From: Candidatus Chlorohelix allophototropha | Lineage (GTDB): Bacteria; Chloroflexota; Chloroflexia; Chloroheliales; Chloroheliaceae | DNA: 64,000 nucleotides | Assembly: GCF_030389965.1 (NCBI RefSeq) | Contig: NZ_CP128399.1 | Location: 2,470,934-2,534,933, forward strand | Reading direction: 5' to 3' | Shown: positions 43,768 to 52,916 of the stretch, piece by piece | How positions within the stretch are numbered: the stretch's first letter is position 1 | Layout of the letters: every line of letters begins with the position of its first letter | Made by a program: the position numbers and the translations under genes | Notes under the pieces: model-generated | The model's input: only the letters and a program-made list of their open reading frames with translations | What the model was told of the DNA's origin: nothing | The model's database searches: none

Positions 43768-44691
43768 ATGGAGCGCCGCGAAGGCGATGCGGATAAAAAG
43801 AAAGAACCCGATGCATTATCGCTTAGTAAGCCTGATCCGAATGAGTTGTTCGGTTCAGAGGTGAATTACTCGGCAGATATTCCACCAGAACCAAACCGTT
43901 CGGGGGAGAATGATGAGGGTGCAGTGACCAGTGCAACGTTTGCGGCAAAGCCGTTTACCAGCACATTTCCGTTTGCCAGAACTAACAATATAAATAGAGT
44001 AGAACAAACCGCCACGGCGAATCCGGTTTCGGAAGCGAATCGCAAAGATGAGAATCTGGTGCAGCAGGTGCTAGGTGGTAATCAGGATGCTTTCGCGCAA
44101 CTGATTGAACGCTATAAAGTAGCAGTTTTTAACCTCTGTGCCAGAATGTTGAACGATCAGAATGAGGCGGAAGATGCCTCGCAGGAAGTTTTCCTACGCG
44201 CCTATAACCAGCTTCATACCTATCAAGCGGGAAGGCGTTTCTCAACATGGATTCTATCCATCGCTTCACACTATTGCATTGATATGTTGAGGCGACGGCG
44301 ACCTGTAACCGATTTGGATAGTATTGCTTTTTGGAAACCGAGCGACCTTCCGGAACCTGAAGAATCTGCTGTCATCAGCGAAAACCGGGACGAGGTGCGC
44401 GAATTACTACGCAAGTTGCCGGAAAAGTATCGAAGCGTGACGATTCTGCGCTATTGGCAGGATTTGAGCTACGAGGAAATCGCTGAAACTACCGGGCTTA
44501 CAATAGCTACCGTTAAAACGCGCCTGTTTCGCGCCCGCGAATTGCTGGCTAAAGAATTGGATAAGCAACACCGCAATGGTGGAGATGCCGGAAGTCGTAG
44601 CAAGGATGAAAAGAAGTTTCTGAGAGGTAGGTTTGGGCTGAATAGCGCCAAAACCAAAACCACAAAGGGGGATAGCAATGTTCTGCCGTGA
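43768..44691 (+). CDS. ECF-type RNA polymerase sigma factor
   Basis: The 307-residue sigma factor has a disordered, charged N-terminal extension of about 95 residues. Region 2 follows (NEAEDASQEVFLRAYNQL, FSTWILSIASHYCIDMLRRRR), then region 4 (YRSVTILRYWQDLSYEEIAETTG, TIATVKTRLFRARELL), and a basic tail. The tail overlaps the downstream anti-sigma gene by 14 bases. Target genes are unknown. The long N-terminus is unusual for ECF factors, which are normally near 190 residues. Confidence 0.9.
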   Translation: MERREGDADKKKEPDALSLSKPDPNELFGSEVNYSADIPPEPNRSGENDEGAVTSATFAAKPFTSTFPFARTNNINRVEQTATANPVSEANRKDENLVQQVLGGNQDAFAQLIERYKVAVFNLCARMLNDQNEAEDASQEVFLRAYNQLHTYQAGRRFSTWILSIASHYCIDMLRRRRPVTDLDSIAFWKPSDLPEPEESAVISENRDEVRELLRKLPEKYRSVTILRYWQDLSYEEIAETTGLTIATVKTRLFRARELLAKELDKQHRNGGDAGSRSKDEKKFLRGRFGLNSAKTKTTKGDSNVLP

Positions 44692-45268
44692 GATGAACCA
44701 ACATATCTCGCCATACCTCGATGGTGTACTCAACACCGCACAGACCCAGAAAGTCGAGGCACACGTAGAGATTTGCCCCAAATGTCGCCATAGCCTCTCA
44801 TTGATGCAAGAAATTCCGAAAGCCCTGCACACTGACCGAATGCTAGCTCCTAAAGAAGATTTTACTGCCGCCATAATGCAGCAGATTATTATCAATCACC
44901 ATTTAAGTTCCAGCTTAGGAACAACTGCCCAACCTGAAACTGTAAGAAAGGTGGCGGAAGTCGTGCCGTTTGATGCGGCGCGACATAAAAGAGCCGCCCG
45001 CGCTTCCACAACGAATTATGTATTACGTTTTGCGGCTATGGCGGCGGTTTTGATGGTTATGGTTGGGGTAGGGGCTTATCTCAATGTGCTAACCGGAAAT
45101 GGTACAGGCGGAACGCAGGCAGCTTTTGGCGCAGCTATTGGGAATTTTGCCGGATTGCTGGCGGATTCGGTGCAAAGCCCCTTGATTCTTTTGCTAGGGG
45201 TAGCGCTAACAGCCGGGATTATCATAGCAACATGGTGGTTTATACATCGCACTCAAACGCGGCACTAA
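44678..45268 (+). CDS. Zinc-finger (zf-HC2) anti-sigma factor, membrane-anchored
   Basis: The 196-residue protein starts with the HxxxCxxC zinc motif (HVEICPKC near 27-34, after NQHISPYLDG) that binds ECF sigma factors. A transmembrane helix follows at about 112-130 and a second near 165-185. The overlap with the sigma gene indicates coupled synthesis. Signal-induced release or proteolysis would free the sigma factor, as known for the family. A terminator follows. Confidence 0.88.
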   Translation: MFCREMNQHISPYLDGVLNTAQTQKVEAHVEICPKCRHSLSLMQEIPKALHTDRMLAPKEDFTAAIMQQIIINHHLSSSLGTTAQPETVRKVAEVVPFDAARHKRAARASTTNYVLRFAAMAAVLMVMVGVGAYLNVLTGNGTGGTQAAFGAAIGNFAGLLADSVQSPLILLLGVALTAGIIIATWWFIHRTQTRH

Positions 45269-45276
45269 CAATTCGC

Positions 45277-45305
45277 AAGGGTTGGTTTTAACGCCAGCCC
45301 TTTTT
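45277..45305 (+). terminator. Rho-independent terminator after the sigma/anti-sigma pair
   Basis: AAGGGTTGG (45277-45285) pairs with CCAGCCCTT (45294-45302) with one G-U pair, continuing into T residues (45301-45305). It lies only 8 bases before the next start codon. Confidence 0.75.
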
Positions 45306-45312
45306 GGTTCTT

Positions 45313-46017
45313 ATGAACTCTCCTCTGATTATCCTTTCCGGAGTCGAAAAATCTTATCCGATGGGTCGGCGACGTTTTCAAGCGTTGCGGGGTATCGACT
45401 TGCAAATAACCGCGGGCGAATTTGTAGCTATAGTAGGACCTAGCGGTAGCGGTAAATCCACTATTCTCAATATGATAACGGGAATTGATCGCCCCACTGC
45501 CGGAACGGTGACAATAGCGGGGAAAGAGCTAAACCGTTTGAGCGAAAATGCGCTTGCCCGTTGGCGTGGGGAAAACGTAGGTATTATCTTCCAGTTTTTT
45601 CAGCTATTGCCCACCCTAACCGCCTTAGAAAATGTAACAATGCCAATGTACCTACGCGGTAATGCTTCAAAATGGCGTGGACAGCAAAGGCATGTGCGGG
45701 GTAAAGAAAGCCTCGCGCTGGTCGGGCTTGCCGATCATGGCGACCATCTGCCTTCTGAGCTTTCGGGGGGAGAGCAACAACGAGTGGCGATGGCGCGGGC
45801 GCTGGCAAATGACCCGCCGATATTGGTAGCAGATGAGCCGACCGGCAACCTCGACACTGAAACCGGGCAAATGGTTTTCGACATTTTTCGCCAACTTGCC
45901 GAAGAAGGCAAAACCATTATCTTTGTAACTCACGATCCTATGCTCGCCACTAAAGCACACCGCATCATCCACGTTCGCGATGGTCTAATCATAAAGGACG
46001 AGGCGCAGTTCAATTAA
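45313..46017 (+). CDS. ABC transporter ATP-binding protein, LolD/MacB type
   Basis: The ATPase, about 234 residues, shows Walker [11 protein letters not shown]-loop [17 protein letters not shown], signature LSGGEQQR, Walker [13 protein letters not shown] and VTHD. The phrasing [13 protein letters not shown] is typical of LolD/MacB/FtsE-like exporters of lipoproteins or peptides. No permease gene follows; the next gene converges 3 bases away. ATG 45313 is chosen; TTG 45304 lies in the terminator tail and no clear ribosome binding site is seen. Confidence 0.8.
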   Translation: MNSPLIILSGVEKSYPMGRRRFQALRGIDLQITAGEFVAIVGPSGSGKSTILNMITGIDRPTAGTVTIAGKELNRLSENALARWRGENVGIIFQFFQLLPTLTALENVTMPMYLRGNASKWRGQQRHVRGKESLALVGLADHGDHLPSELSGGEQQRVAMARALANDPPILVADEPTGNLDTETGQMVFDIFRQLAEEGKTIIFVTHDPMLATKAHRIIHVRDGLIIKDEAQFN

Positions 46018-46019
46018 GC

Positions 46020-49000
46020 TCACACAGATGGTTTCGGCACCTCAACCGGAAGATTTGTTACAGTTTTAGCAGTATCCCCAGATTTTTCGGTATCGGAAAC
46101 AGGCAGGTAAAAATAAATGGTAGTGCCTTTTCCAAGTTCCGATTCTACCCCCAAATAGCCATTGTGTCGGTTGATTATCGAAAAGGCAACCGTCAAACCC
46201 AAACCGGAGCTTTTTTCTTTAGTGGTAAAATATGGCTCGAAAATACGCCCTAGAATATTAGACGGGATGCCGATTCCCTCATCTGCCATACTCACCTTCA
46301 CATAGTTACCATCGGGTAGGGGTATCTCTGAATTCAAACTTATATGCACAATGTTTTCGGCTTTAACCGTCAGAGTGCCACCGCTGGGCATTGCTTGTAC
46401 CGCGTTCAATACCAAGTTTTGTATGACTTGATTGATTTGTCCTTCATCAATATGAACCTGCCACAAATCTTCGACGCAGCTTAGCTTATAAGCTATAGTT
46501 GTACCGCGCAACATGATATAGAGCCATTCCTCCAGCAGAGGCGGGAGTAGCTCAGCATTTTTAATCGGCGCGCCACCACTCGCAAAGGTTAAAAGTTTTG
46601 CAGTTAGTTCCCTAGAACGATATGCTGCCATTTCGGTTTCGTTAAGCAATTCTCTTAAAGACGCGATATTCGCGATATTCGCATTGTCGTCCAAATCCAT
46701 TCTTGCCAACCCCAGATTACCCACAACCACTTCCAGCATATTATTGAAGTCGTGCGCAATACCGCCTGCTAGCAATCCCAAGCTTTCCAGTTTCTGTTGT
46801 TCCTGTAACTTTCGCCGAGTAATATCCCCAAAATAGAGGGTAAACCCGCCATCCTCTGCCGGGTACATATTAATTTCATACCACTTCTCGGTCGAAGCTG
46901 CAAAAGCTTCAAAATCAACCGCTTTGCGCTCCTTTTGAGCTTTATTAAATACTTCATGCACCGTACTTGACTCGCGCAGTACCGGAAATTCTTCCAAGAT
47001 ATTTTTACCAAGTAAGTCTTCCTGATTTTTTCCCAAAATTTCTTCCGCTTGCAAGTTGGCATAGGTAATGAGACCATTTGAATCCACCGCAAAAAAGGCA
47101 TCGCTGATGCTCTCCAGAATGCCGATAACTTTCTGGTTCGACTTTAATAAAGCCAACTCGGCTTCTTTGCGCTCGGTAATATCACGAATGACCACTACGC
47201 CCGATATAAATTTATTTTTAGAGTCCAGTACCGGCTGCCCAACCGCTTCATACCAGCGAAACGCTCCATCCTTTAAGCGGGCGGTAAAGATAGTTTTAAA
47301 TTTCTCTCCCCGTGCGGCACGGGCTTGAGGGATAGTGGTTGCGGTCAGCTTCGTTTTTCTATCCTGATTGAAAAGTGTTGCATTAGAATTCACAAATTGT
47401 TCCCGATATGCCTCATTGGTCACCAGCATTGTACCTTCCGGTCTTACTACCACTACCGCATCATTCATACTGGCGAGAATCATAGAGAGTTGAGTACGTT
47501 CCTGCTCGCTTAGTTGTTTTTGCGTTTCCAGCGTTTTGGTCATCTTTTGTAGTTCGGTAGTGCGGATCGAAAGATCGGAATTGGCAGTATTTAGCTCCTC
47601 AATCGTAGCTTGCAACTCCTCATTAAGAGTCTCCAATTCCTCGTTGGTAGCTTGCAATTCCTCGTTCAAAGTCTCCGCTTCTTCGGTAGCCGCCTGTGCT
47701 TCTTCATTTCTCAGAAGAAATTCCTCATTCAGCCGTCGCATTTCTACAACGGCATTATTCAGACGCTCATTTTCCACTAACAAAGAGGTGTTGGTTGCTA
47801 CAAGAATTTCCATTTGTTTAGTATGGCGCAACATTGTTTCTTCTGCCTGCTTTTTCGCCTCTTCTAGCGCCTTATTAGTCTCCTCATAGCGAGAATTAGT
47901 ATATTCGAGTTCTTTATTGCTAACCTTTAAAGCTTCCAAGGATTGTTTCAATTGGATAGCGAGGTTACGCTGCTCGTTATTTGCCTGTTCCAGTTCAAGC
48001 CGATAGCGATACGAATCGGTAATATCGGTTATAAGAATTAATGCCTGCGAGTTCGGGAAATTCTTTGATTCTTCTGATACCAACTGAGGATAGCACTTGA
48101 TTTGCAAATAAGTCGGCTCACCCGTGGTTATATGGGGTATTTCCACATCCGTTAATTCGGTTACCGTTCTATCACGTAAAGCGGTAGTAATAAGCTTGGC
48201 TAGTTCTCGCTCCGGCAAGCTTTGCGCCAGATGTATCAAATCCTCACCGACTGCGGCAGAATGAACCCCTAGCAAACGACGGGCAGCAGAGTTGATTTCC
48301 TGAATATCAAAATGTCGATCAACCACGATTACCCCTATCGGTAGATTCAACAGCAGAGTTTCTTTAGAGGAACGATTGTGCAAGACTTCCAAATGAGCGC
48401 GATCGAGTTCAAGGTTGGGTATGCGCACGCGACGCAGATCAGGGCGTGGCAGCGCTTGAGTAGGGATTGTGGCGGGAAAACGCAGCGGTTGGAGTATCCG
48501 CCGTTGCCCAAATCTCCTGAAAATCTTATGAGTAGGATGTTCCGGTAAAAACAAGTCAGAAAGAGGGTTAGCCGTTTCGGTTTTGCCGAGCGCAAGGAAA
48601 CCGCCATCCCGCAACGAAAAGGCAAACAATTGCAGCGCATATTGTTGCAAATCTCGCGAAAAATAAATCAGGACATTGCGACATACTACTAGGTCAATGC
48701 GGGGGAAAGGTGAACGTTGACCCAAATCGTGTTCGCCGAAAACTACCAAGCTACGTACCTGCTTTTTTATCTCGAAACTATTATCTAATTCATTGAAATA
48801 TGCTCTTATAAGTTCAGGCGGGAATTTTTGCAAACTTTGCTTGGGATACACCCCCTGTCGCGCGAAGGCGATAGCGGCGCTATCCAAATCGGTAGCAAAA
48901 ATCTTGACGGTGAACTCGTTAAGTTCCTCTCCCAAAACCTCGGCAACCAGAATCGCCAGCGAATAAGCCTCCTCACCGGTGGCGCAACCTGCCGACCAGA

Positions 49001-49901
49001 TACGCAACTCTTTGCTATGGGCGCGGCTATATTCCACTAATTCCGGTAAAATCTGCTCGCCCAAATAGTCGAAAAATTCCGGGTCTCGCCTAAATTCGGT
49101 TACTTTAATTAGGAAGTTGTTAACCAAAAGCCCGTATTCTGAGGGGTTATCTTTGAGGTATGTAATGTAGCCCTTCAAATCTATAGAGTTAGTGGCAGCA
49201 ATTCGCCGTTGAATACGCCGCAGGATTGTTGCCGGTTTGTACGAGCGGAAATCCAAACCGCTGTGCTCTCTTACTAACTGGAGAAAGGATTGTAACTCCC
49301 CTTCGCGGGCAGAATGGGAAGTTACTTGGATTCCGGCAACTAGATCGGAAATGATTGAACCGATTCGGTTGAGATCGGCAATTATATCAACCGATTGAGG
49401 GGAAACTGCCATGGGCATGCCCGGAAAAGCCGCAGTAATCGGGTCTTGAATTATTACTGTACCGCCCAAGCGGCTAACCTCAAATGCACCCAAACTACCG
49501 TCCGAACCTGTGCCGGTCAAAATAACCGCGATAAGCTTCTCACCATAGATTTGCGCCGCGCTAGTGAGTAGTAGATCAATTGAAGGTTGGGAATGCCCGT
49601 TGGAAACATTCAGCACCTCCACTTCATCCTCATTAATCTGCACATGGCGGTTGGAGGGCACTACATAAACTGTGCCGGGGAGCAACTTCACACGGTCGGT
49701 AACGGTAACAACCGCTAATTGAGTGTGGCGAGCAAGTATTTCTTCAAGGTGGCTGGGGCGTTTTGGGTCAAGATGTTGCGCAATTACCAAAGGGAGGGGA
49801 AATTCTTTGGAAAGTGAGGCAACTAGGCTTGTCAAAGCTTCAATCCCACCCGCAGATGCCCCGACTACAACTAGCTGAAAAAGCTGTTCAGAATCAGGCA
49901 T
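46020..49901 (-). CDS. CheB-CheR-PAS hybrid sensor histidine kinase
   Basis: The 1293-residue signalling protein begins with a CheB methylesterase domain (VVVGASAGGIEAL, Ser16; His43 in AQHLDP). A CheR methyltransferase follows (to ~480, IWSAGCATGEEAYSLA and VVCRNVLIYFS), then a PAS domain, a long coiled coil (about 645-815, with repeated ETLNEELQATNEELET-like heptads) and two PAS domains. It closes with an HDFNN histidine box (GGIAHDFNN) and a HATPase (NLVLNAVQAMP, GIGIP, FTTKEKSSGLGL). No receiver domain or chemoreceptor is adjacent, so its role is probably global signalling. Length matches known CheB/CheR-PAS kinases. Confidence 0.92.
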   Translation of the reverse strand: MPDSEQLFQLVVVGASAGGIEALTSLVASLSKEFPLPLVIAQHLDPKRPSHLEEILARHTQLAVVTVTDRVKLLPGTVYVVPSNRHVQINEDEVEVLNVSNGHSQPSIDLLLTSAAQIYGEKLIAVILTGTGSDGSLGAFEVSRLGGTVIIQDPITAAFPGMPMAVSPQSVDIIADLNRIGSIISDLVAGIQVTSHSAREGELQSFLQLVREHSGLDFRSYKPATILRRIQRRIAATNSIDLKGYITYLKDNPSEYGLLVNNFLIKVTEFRRDPEFFDYLGEQILPELVEYSRAHSKELRIWSAGCATGEEAYSLAILVAEVLGEELNEFTVKIFATDLDSAAIAFARQGVYPKQSLQKFPPELIRAYFNELDNSFEIKKQVRSLVVFGEHDLGQRSPFPRIDLVVCRNVLIYFSRDLQQYALQLFAFSLRDGGFLALGKTETANPLSDLFLPEHPTHKIFRRFGQRRILQPLRFPATIPTQALPRPDLRRVRIPNLELDRAHLEVLHNRSSKETLLLNLPIGVIVVDRHFDIQEINSAARRLLGVHSAAVGEDLIHLAQSLPERELAKLITTALRDRTVTELTDVEIPHITTGEPTYLQIKCYPQLVSEESKNFPNSQALILITDITDSYRYRLELEQANNEQRNLAIQLKQSLEALKVSNKELEYTNSRYEETNKALEEAKKQAEETMLRHTKQMEILVATNTSLLVENERLNNAVVEMRRLNEEFLLRNEEAQAATEEAETLNEELQATNEELETLNEELQATIEELNTANSDLSIRTTELQKMTKTLETQKQLSEQERTQLSMILASMNDAVVVVRPEGTMLVTNEAYREQFVNSNATLFNQDRKTKLTATTIPQARAARGEKFKTIFTARLKDGAFRWYEAVGQPVLDSKNKFISGVVVIRDITERKEAELALLKSNQKVIGILESISDAFFAVDSNGLITYANLQAEEILGKNQEDLLGKNILEEFPVLRESSTVHEVFNKAQKERKAVDFEAFAASTEKWYEINMYPAEDGGFTLYFGDITRRKLQEQQKLESLGLLAGGIAHDFNNMLEVVVGNLGLARMDLDDNANIANIASLRELLNETEMAAYRSRELTAKLLTFASGGAPIKNAELLPPLLEEWLYIMLRGTTIAYKLSCVEDLWQVHIDEGQINQVIQNLVLNAVQAMPSGGTLTVKAENIVHISLNSEIPLPDGNYVKVSMADEGIGIPSNILGRIFEPYFTTKEKSSGLGLTVAFSIINRHNGYLGVESELGKGTTIYFYLPVSDTEKSGDTAKTVTNLPVEVPKPSV

Positions 49902-50134
49902 AAGCCGCCTCTTTCATTAATGTAGGTGCATTTATATGGGAATATTTTGCAGGAGAAAGTAAACCCTAAAATTAATGCCTTCTATAATCCATAGTTTAAT
50001 TATTAAAGGTATGTATCTACCTATAATTATATGCCCAACTTAACAAAATTAAAAGGGGGGGGGGGTAGAAATTTTGAAAAATTTTGCGCATAATTCGCCA
50101 GAAAAGAAACTACCGTTCAGCGGTGGAACTGACA
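49902..50134. other. Intergenic region with a G10 homopolymer
   Basis: About 230 AT-rich bases between the lycopene cyclase and the large kinase gene, both on the minus strand. A run of ten G (50055-50064) lies about 155 bases upstream of the kinase start. No gene was seen. Confidence 0.5.
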
Positions 50135-51328
50135 TTAAGCTTTCTCAGCCGCCTTGCTTTCCTTCTTCTCATCCGTCAAAACGACCCATAAGAAAAGATG
50201 CTTGGAAGGGATAGATACTACCATTTTGGTGACTTCCCAGAAAGAGGCGCGTTCATCCAAAAAGCGAAACACGCTGCGAGCTTGATTATACTTGAACATC
50301 CCGGTAAAGACTCCCTTCATCTTTCCGGTAAAGCGGTTCATTGCTTCCAGCATCAACGAATCCAGCACATAGTAGAAGGGCTTAGGACGAGGCACTTTAA
50401 ATGGATGGTTGTATTTCAAGAGCGAGGCGACAATTGCCTCCGTATCATTTTGAATCCGGGTAAAAGCATAGCCGGAGGAAGGTTTGACCATCCCCCCTGC
50501 CGTACCGATAGACATCACAAAACGCCCACGCCGCCGCTTGAAATGGCGATCAGACAGCACAAGGGCGCCGCCCTCCAACGTTTCCACCTTGTAATCCGGT
50601 ATTTTCAGAACATCTTTCACATAGGAATGCATTATCCCATCATACTCGGTATGCCTTAAACCTACATATTCAATCAAGGCGCTTCGTGGCGAAAAGGGTA
50701 ATAGATAGAAAAAACGCATATCGCCCGATTGAGGGATTCGGAAATCAAAGAGCGTGGCGCTATCGGGATTGAAAGTGTCAGTGGAAGTCTCAATGATCCA
50801 GCCTTTGAAATATTGCCTTAGAACTTGGTTGCCAAATTCCGGTTTATGTTTCAAGTCCGCCGGTCTAAAGCGACTATCGAAAACCCATTGCCCGTAGAAT
50901 CTTTGCCCTTCAATATATACATATGCGCCGTATATGCCGCTTTCAACCCGCTCAACCCTACCCTGCGCCAAATGCACATTGGGTAAACCGGAGAGCTTAT
51001 CCCACATGAAGCGGTAAAAATCTATACCCCTGATAGTCTTGTAGGTCAAATCACCCAAATCAATATCTTTCTCAAAATCCTCGCTGGCAAATCTTATTTT
51101 TTTCCAAGAGTGATACACAATCTCATCAAAAGGGGTGGGGCGGTCAGTCCAAAAACTTAAAGTGCGATCGTTCCGGTTTTTCAGGCGCTGCTCAACTACC
51201 AACACTGAGCGATCAGAAAGGGGGCTGTTTGCCAAGCGATATAGCAGGGATAATCCGGCTATACCACCGCCAATAATAATATAGTCATACTTTTTCGTAC
51301 TATCTGCTTCAAAATACCCTTCAGCCAT
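50135..51328 (-). CDS. crtY: Lycopene cyclase (CrtY type)
   Basis: The 397-residue flavoprotein starts with the FAD-binding motif YDYIIIGGGIAGLSLLYRL and ERLKNRNDRTLSFW-like region of CrtY cyclases (VEQRLKNRNDRTLSFWTD). YYLLPFSPRSALIEYVG-type sequence and GTAGGMVKPSSGYAFTRIQ are the other conserved blocks. It would cyclise lycopene ends to beta-rings at the membrane. ATG 51328 with GGAG upstream is preferred over GTG 51343. No other crt gene is nearby. Confidence 0.85.
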   Translation of the reverse strand: MAEGYFEADSTKKYDYIIIGGGIAGLSLLYRLANSPLSDRSVLVVEQRLKNRNDRTLSFWTDRPTPFDEIVYHSWKKIRFASEDFEKDIDLGDLTYKTIRGIDFYRFMWDKLSGLPNVHLAQGRVERVESGIYGAYVYIEGQRFYGQWVFDSRFRPADLKHKPEFGNQVLRQYFKGWIIETSTDTFNPDSATLFDFRIPQSGDMRFFYLLPFSPRSALIEYVGLRHTEYDGIMHSYVKDVLKIPDYKVETLEGGALVLSDRHFKRRRGRFVMSIGTAGGMVKPSSGYAFTRIQNDTEAIVASLLKYNHPFKVPRPKPFYYVLDSLMLEAMNRFTGKMKGVFTGMFKYNQARSVFRFLDERASFWEVTKMVVSIPSKHLFLWVVLTDEKKESKAAEKA

Positions 51329-51454
51329 TTTTTTCTCCGCCACTATGGATTGCCTCGCTGAAATTTAGACAACTAGGTAAGCAGTTGAGTTTCGTGCAGC
51401 GCTGATAAGATTATACGAAAAAATAAGTCGGTTTTGAACCGATATAAACTAAAG

Positions 51455-51480
51455 AAACTCCTGATTGCGCAGGAGCTTTT
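51455..51480 (-). terminator. Terminator downstream of the DUF4395 gene
   Basis: CTCCTG (51458-51463) pairs with CAGGAG (51470-51475); on the minus strand TTTC TTT follows. On the plus strand CTTTT follows, so it may act both ways. Confidence 0.55.
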
Positions 51481-51560
51481 GGTCTATCAAGGTTCTATCA
51501 GTGGTTAACACACTCGCCATTGAGCATGTTAGATATTTTCAAAGAAACAAGGCGAAGTGT

Positions 51561-52013
51561 CTAGCGTCCGAAAAGCTTATACCTGTTTATCTTAAACTGG
51601 AAATACAGGAAGCAGCCGACACAAAAGCCCAACAAGGCTACCGTTGCTGCTACCGCTACCATTAATGCAAAAACCCATCCTACAATTGTATTGCCCGTTA
51701 GAAAGGCGACCTGTGCCGACCCTAATAGAATAACCGCGATGCTATTGTTAAAGCGCATCAAACGACGGTCTTCTCTGGGAGCATCGGGAATTTGCTTGGC
51801 GAACACTCTTATCCCAACTTGATAAATCACGCTGGTAGAAGGGCCGAATAGCACGGCAAAAAGCAGGATTAAAAACAAAGCAGTGGTGAACAAGGGCTGC
51901 TGAAACGCCACACCCACTACAATGCCGGTTACAATAGTGGCGCGATTAAGCGTAACAACGGGCTGTGGAATATCTCTTATATCATTTGTGATGCTTTTGC
52001 TAGTATATGCCAT
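51561..52013 (-). CDS. DUF4395 family membrane protein
   Basis: The 150-residue protein has about four transmembrane helices. RFNNSIAVILLGSAQVAF and the terminal GFCVGCFLYF, with a CxxC pair in the last helix, match DUF4395. Proteins of this family often occur beside thioredoxin-like genes, hinting at redox or disulfide transport, but none is adjacent. The function is unknown. RBS for ATG 52013 is AGGAG, 9-10 bases upstream. Confidence 0.75.
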   Translation of the reverse strand: MAYTSKSITNDIRDIPQPVVTLNRATIVTGIVVGVAFQQPLFTTALFLILLFAVLFGPSTSVIYQVGIRVFAKQIPDAPREDRRLMRFNNSIAVILLGSAQVAFLTGNTIVGWVFALMVAVAATVALLGFCVGCFLYFQFKINRYKLFGR

Positions 52014-52145
52014 AATCTCGCTACTCCTGAAGATTTGTTGAGTTACTTTGTCAGTATTGTATGGTATATAATAACAAGATATATCAAGTAAGTCAAGATT
52101 AAATTCGGATTTAATAAAGCAATTTCTCTAGCTAGACGGAAAATA

Positions 52146-52173
52146 AAGACCCGACCATAGTTGGTCAGGTCTT
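52146..52173 (-). terminator. Rho-independent terminator of the DUF1059 gene
   Basis: AAGACCCGACCA (52146-52157) pairs with TGGTCAGGTCTT (to 52172). On the minus strand TATTTT follows. Confidence 0.75.
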
Positions 52174-52218
52174 AAATCTCTACTGTTCAGAATTGAGCTA
52201 AAGCTTCAAAAGCTAATA

Positions 52219-52425
52219 CTAGAGAACTTTTTCCACATCTCGGATTTTGCTGATAACCAAGTCTTGCATACCCGCCATTTGTTCTGGAGGAATACTAGCC
52301 AGCACATCGGGATGAACGGCTGCAGCATGTGCGAACGCGCCAGCACTCACCTCCTCGTTAGTTTCGCCCTTCATCACAAAATCGCAATCCATATCCATAT
52401 CACGGCAGTGAAATTCTTTGCTCAT
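52219..52425 (-). CDS. DUF1059 family small protein
   Basis: The 68-residue soluble protein has FHCRDMDMDCDFVMKGETNEEV and AAVHP, matching DUF1059, a small family with conserved Cys-Arg-Asp and Asp-Cys motifs. The conserved cysteines (7 and 14) suggest metal or redox function, but none is established. It is monocistronic with its own terminator. Confidence 0.8.
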   Translation of the reverse strand: MSKEFHCRDMDMDCDFVMKGETNEEVSAGAFAHAAAVHPDVLASIPPEQMAGMQDLVISKIRDVEKVL

Positions 52426-52916
52426 CTATTTTGTCCTCTATCAATTCTAGCTAAAGTACCAAATAACAAACTGGGTAACCGCTGTAATGGTACACAGTAT
52501 AGAAGCTCCTGTAAATTACAATCGTTGTACCGGGTTTTGCTATCTAAATGATAGAGGCAAGCCGCACGGCAAGAAAGTTAATAAGAGCAAACCGGATTAA
52601 TCAAGACAAATCAGATTAAATTGGTTAGAATAGACAATATAAATCTGGAGAATCGGTTATCATAACTGAATTTGAAAAATCAAGGCTTTTGTCCAATTAT
52701 CCGAAAAGTTTTGCCAGTAGAAATAGGCTTTTATATTCTTTCAGCCTATTCATAAATACATCCACGTTTTTAAAGATAAGCTACAGGTAGAACGAAGCCT
52801 GTCACCTCATAGAAACCTTTCATAATTAAATTCGGTATTTATCAAGCGATTAATTAAATACGGGGATTCTATCCCTATCTAAAGGTAATAAAAGTCAGAA
52901 GTAGCAGGTAAAAACA
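52426..52916. other. Intergenic region upstream of the Ser/Thr kinase gene
   Basis: About 490 bases, AT-rich, with no gene seen. A small hairpin GGGAT-tct-ATCCC (52863-52875) lies 40 bases before the GTG start of the kinase gene. I see no convincing promoter consensus. Confidence 0.3.
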
